From an uncultured Eubacterium sp. (GTDB taxonomy: Bacteria; Bacillota; Clostridia; Lachnospirales; Lachnospiraceae), in the NCBI GenBank assembly GCA_910584345.1, contig CAJTZX010000029.1, forward strand, positions 1 through 51,733: a stretch of 51,733 bases of DNA, in the 5' to 3' direction. Made by a program: the position numbers and the translations under genes. Below the pieces are notes generated by a model. It searched no databases. It saw nothing but the letters and a program-made list of their open reading frames with translations, and was not told the origin of the DNA. How positions within the stretch are numbered: position 1 is the first letter of the stretch; the number at the start of each line of letters is the position of its first letter. Positions 51,672 through 51,733 of the stretch are shown piece after piece.

Positions 51672-51733
51672 GTGTTTCTAAGGAACTGTAAATAAATAAC
51701 TTTTAAATAGTGCGCAGGATTTTTCTTTGAGAG

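Overview
The window reads as chromosomal DNA of an anaerobic, spore-forming, motile gut Firmicute, most likely of the family Lachnospiraceae (Clostridia). The grounds are moderate AT richness, AGGAGG-type ribosome sites, SpoVAC, two chemoreceptors, a feoA-feoA-feoB cluster with a small FeoB-associated protein, an EpsG-type polymerase, GHKL/LytTR and VanRS-like signalling genes and an IlvB with a Cys-rich insertion. Species cannot be fixed from the sequence. No rRNA, tRNA, CRISPR array or prophage was seen.

Layout. 1-260: half of a long inverted-repeat element. 262-1680: membrane 4Fe-4S protein and PadR regulator (-). 1848-4799: ferrous iron uptake (two FeoA, FeoB, a 43-residue FeoB-associated protein; all -), with two related candidate iron operators. 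5198-7945: sugar-type binding lipoprotein plus chemoreceptor (+). 8134-10547: two exported proteins of unknown function and an EpsG-like membrane protein (+). 10544-22483: a long minus-strand block, in transcription order a short pyruvate-kinase paralogue, purM-purN-purD-folA-ilvB-ilvN, DUF2156-GNAT, diguanylate cyclase-tcdA, and spoVAC. 22735-24372: ECF S component and DAHP synthase (+). 24509-28607: orphan ABC binding lipoprotein, M56 peptidase, SGNH hydrolase and a broken surface-protein gene. 28686-31283: tightly overlapping trxB-MNT-HEPN-larE (-). 31524-36672: histidine kinase, response regulator, ABC ATPase and FtsX-type permease (-). 36745-38487: second chemoreceptor (-). 38719-41466: accessory patch with a second copy of the inverted-repeat element, palindromes, an Rpn-type PD-(D/E)XK nuclease and a doubly frameshifted IS4-type transposase. 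41738-45972: MIF-like tautomerase, apt, YbjQ-family protein, a hypoxanthine-DNA-glycosylase-like protein, and a radical-SAM/DUF4130 pair whose consensus promoter carries a LexA (SOS) box. 46110-48578: small membrane protein, Agr-like GHKL kinase, and its LytTR regulator interrupted by TAA at codon 10. 48708-51629: phospholipid-methyltransferase-like protein and a VanRS-like two-component pair with a structured leader.

How it fits together. Most of the window is housekeeping metabolism (purine, branched-chain and aromatic amino acid synthesis, folate, iron, thiol redox) interleaved with environmental sensing. The most notable items are the SOS-type promoter on the poorly characterised radical-SAM/DUF4130 pair, the operator-promoter arrangement of the feo genes, the MNT-HEPN pair embedded in a redox/sulfur operon, the binding-protein/chemoreceptor pair without transport genes, and the inverted-repeat elements at 1-260 and 38719-39030. 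Three loci look degraded (surface protein, transposase, LytTR regulator). All functional names come from reading motifs and remembered family features; no database search was run.
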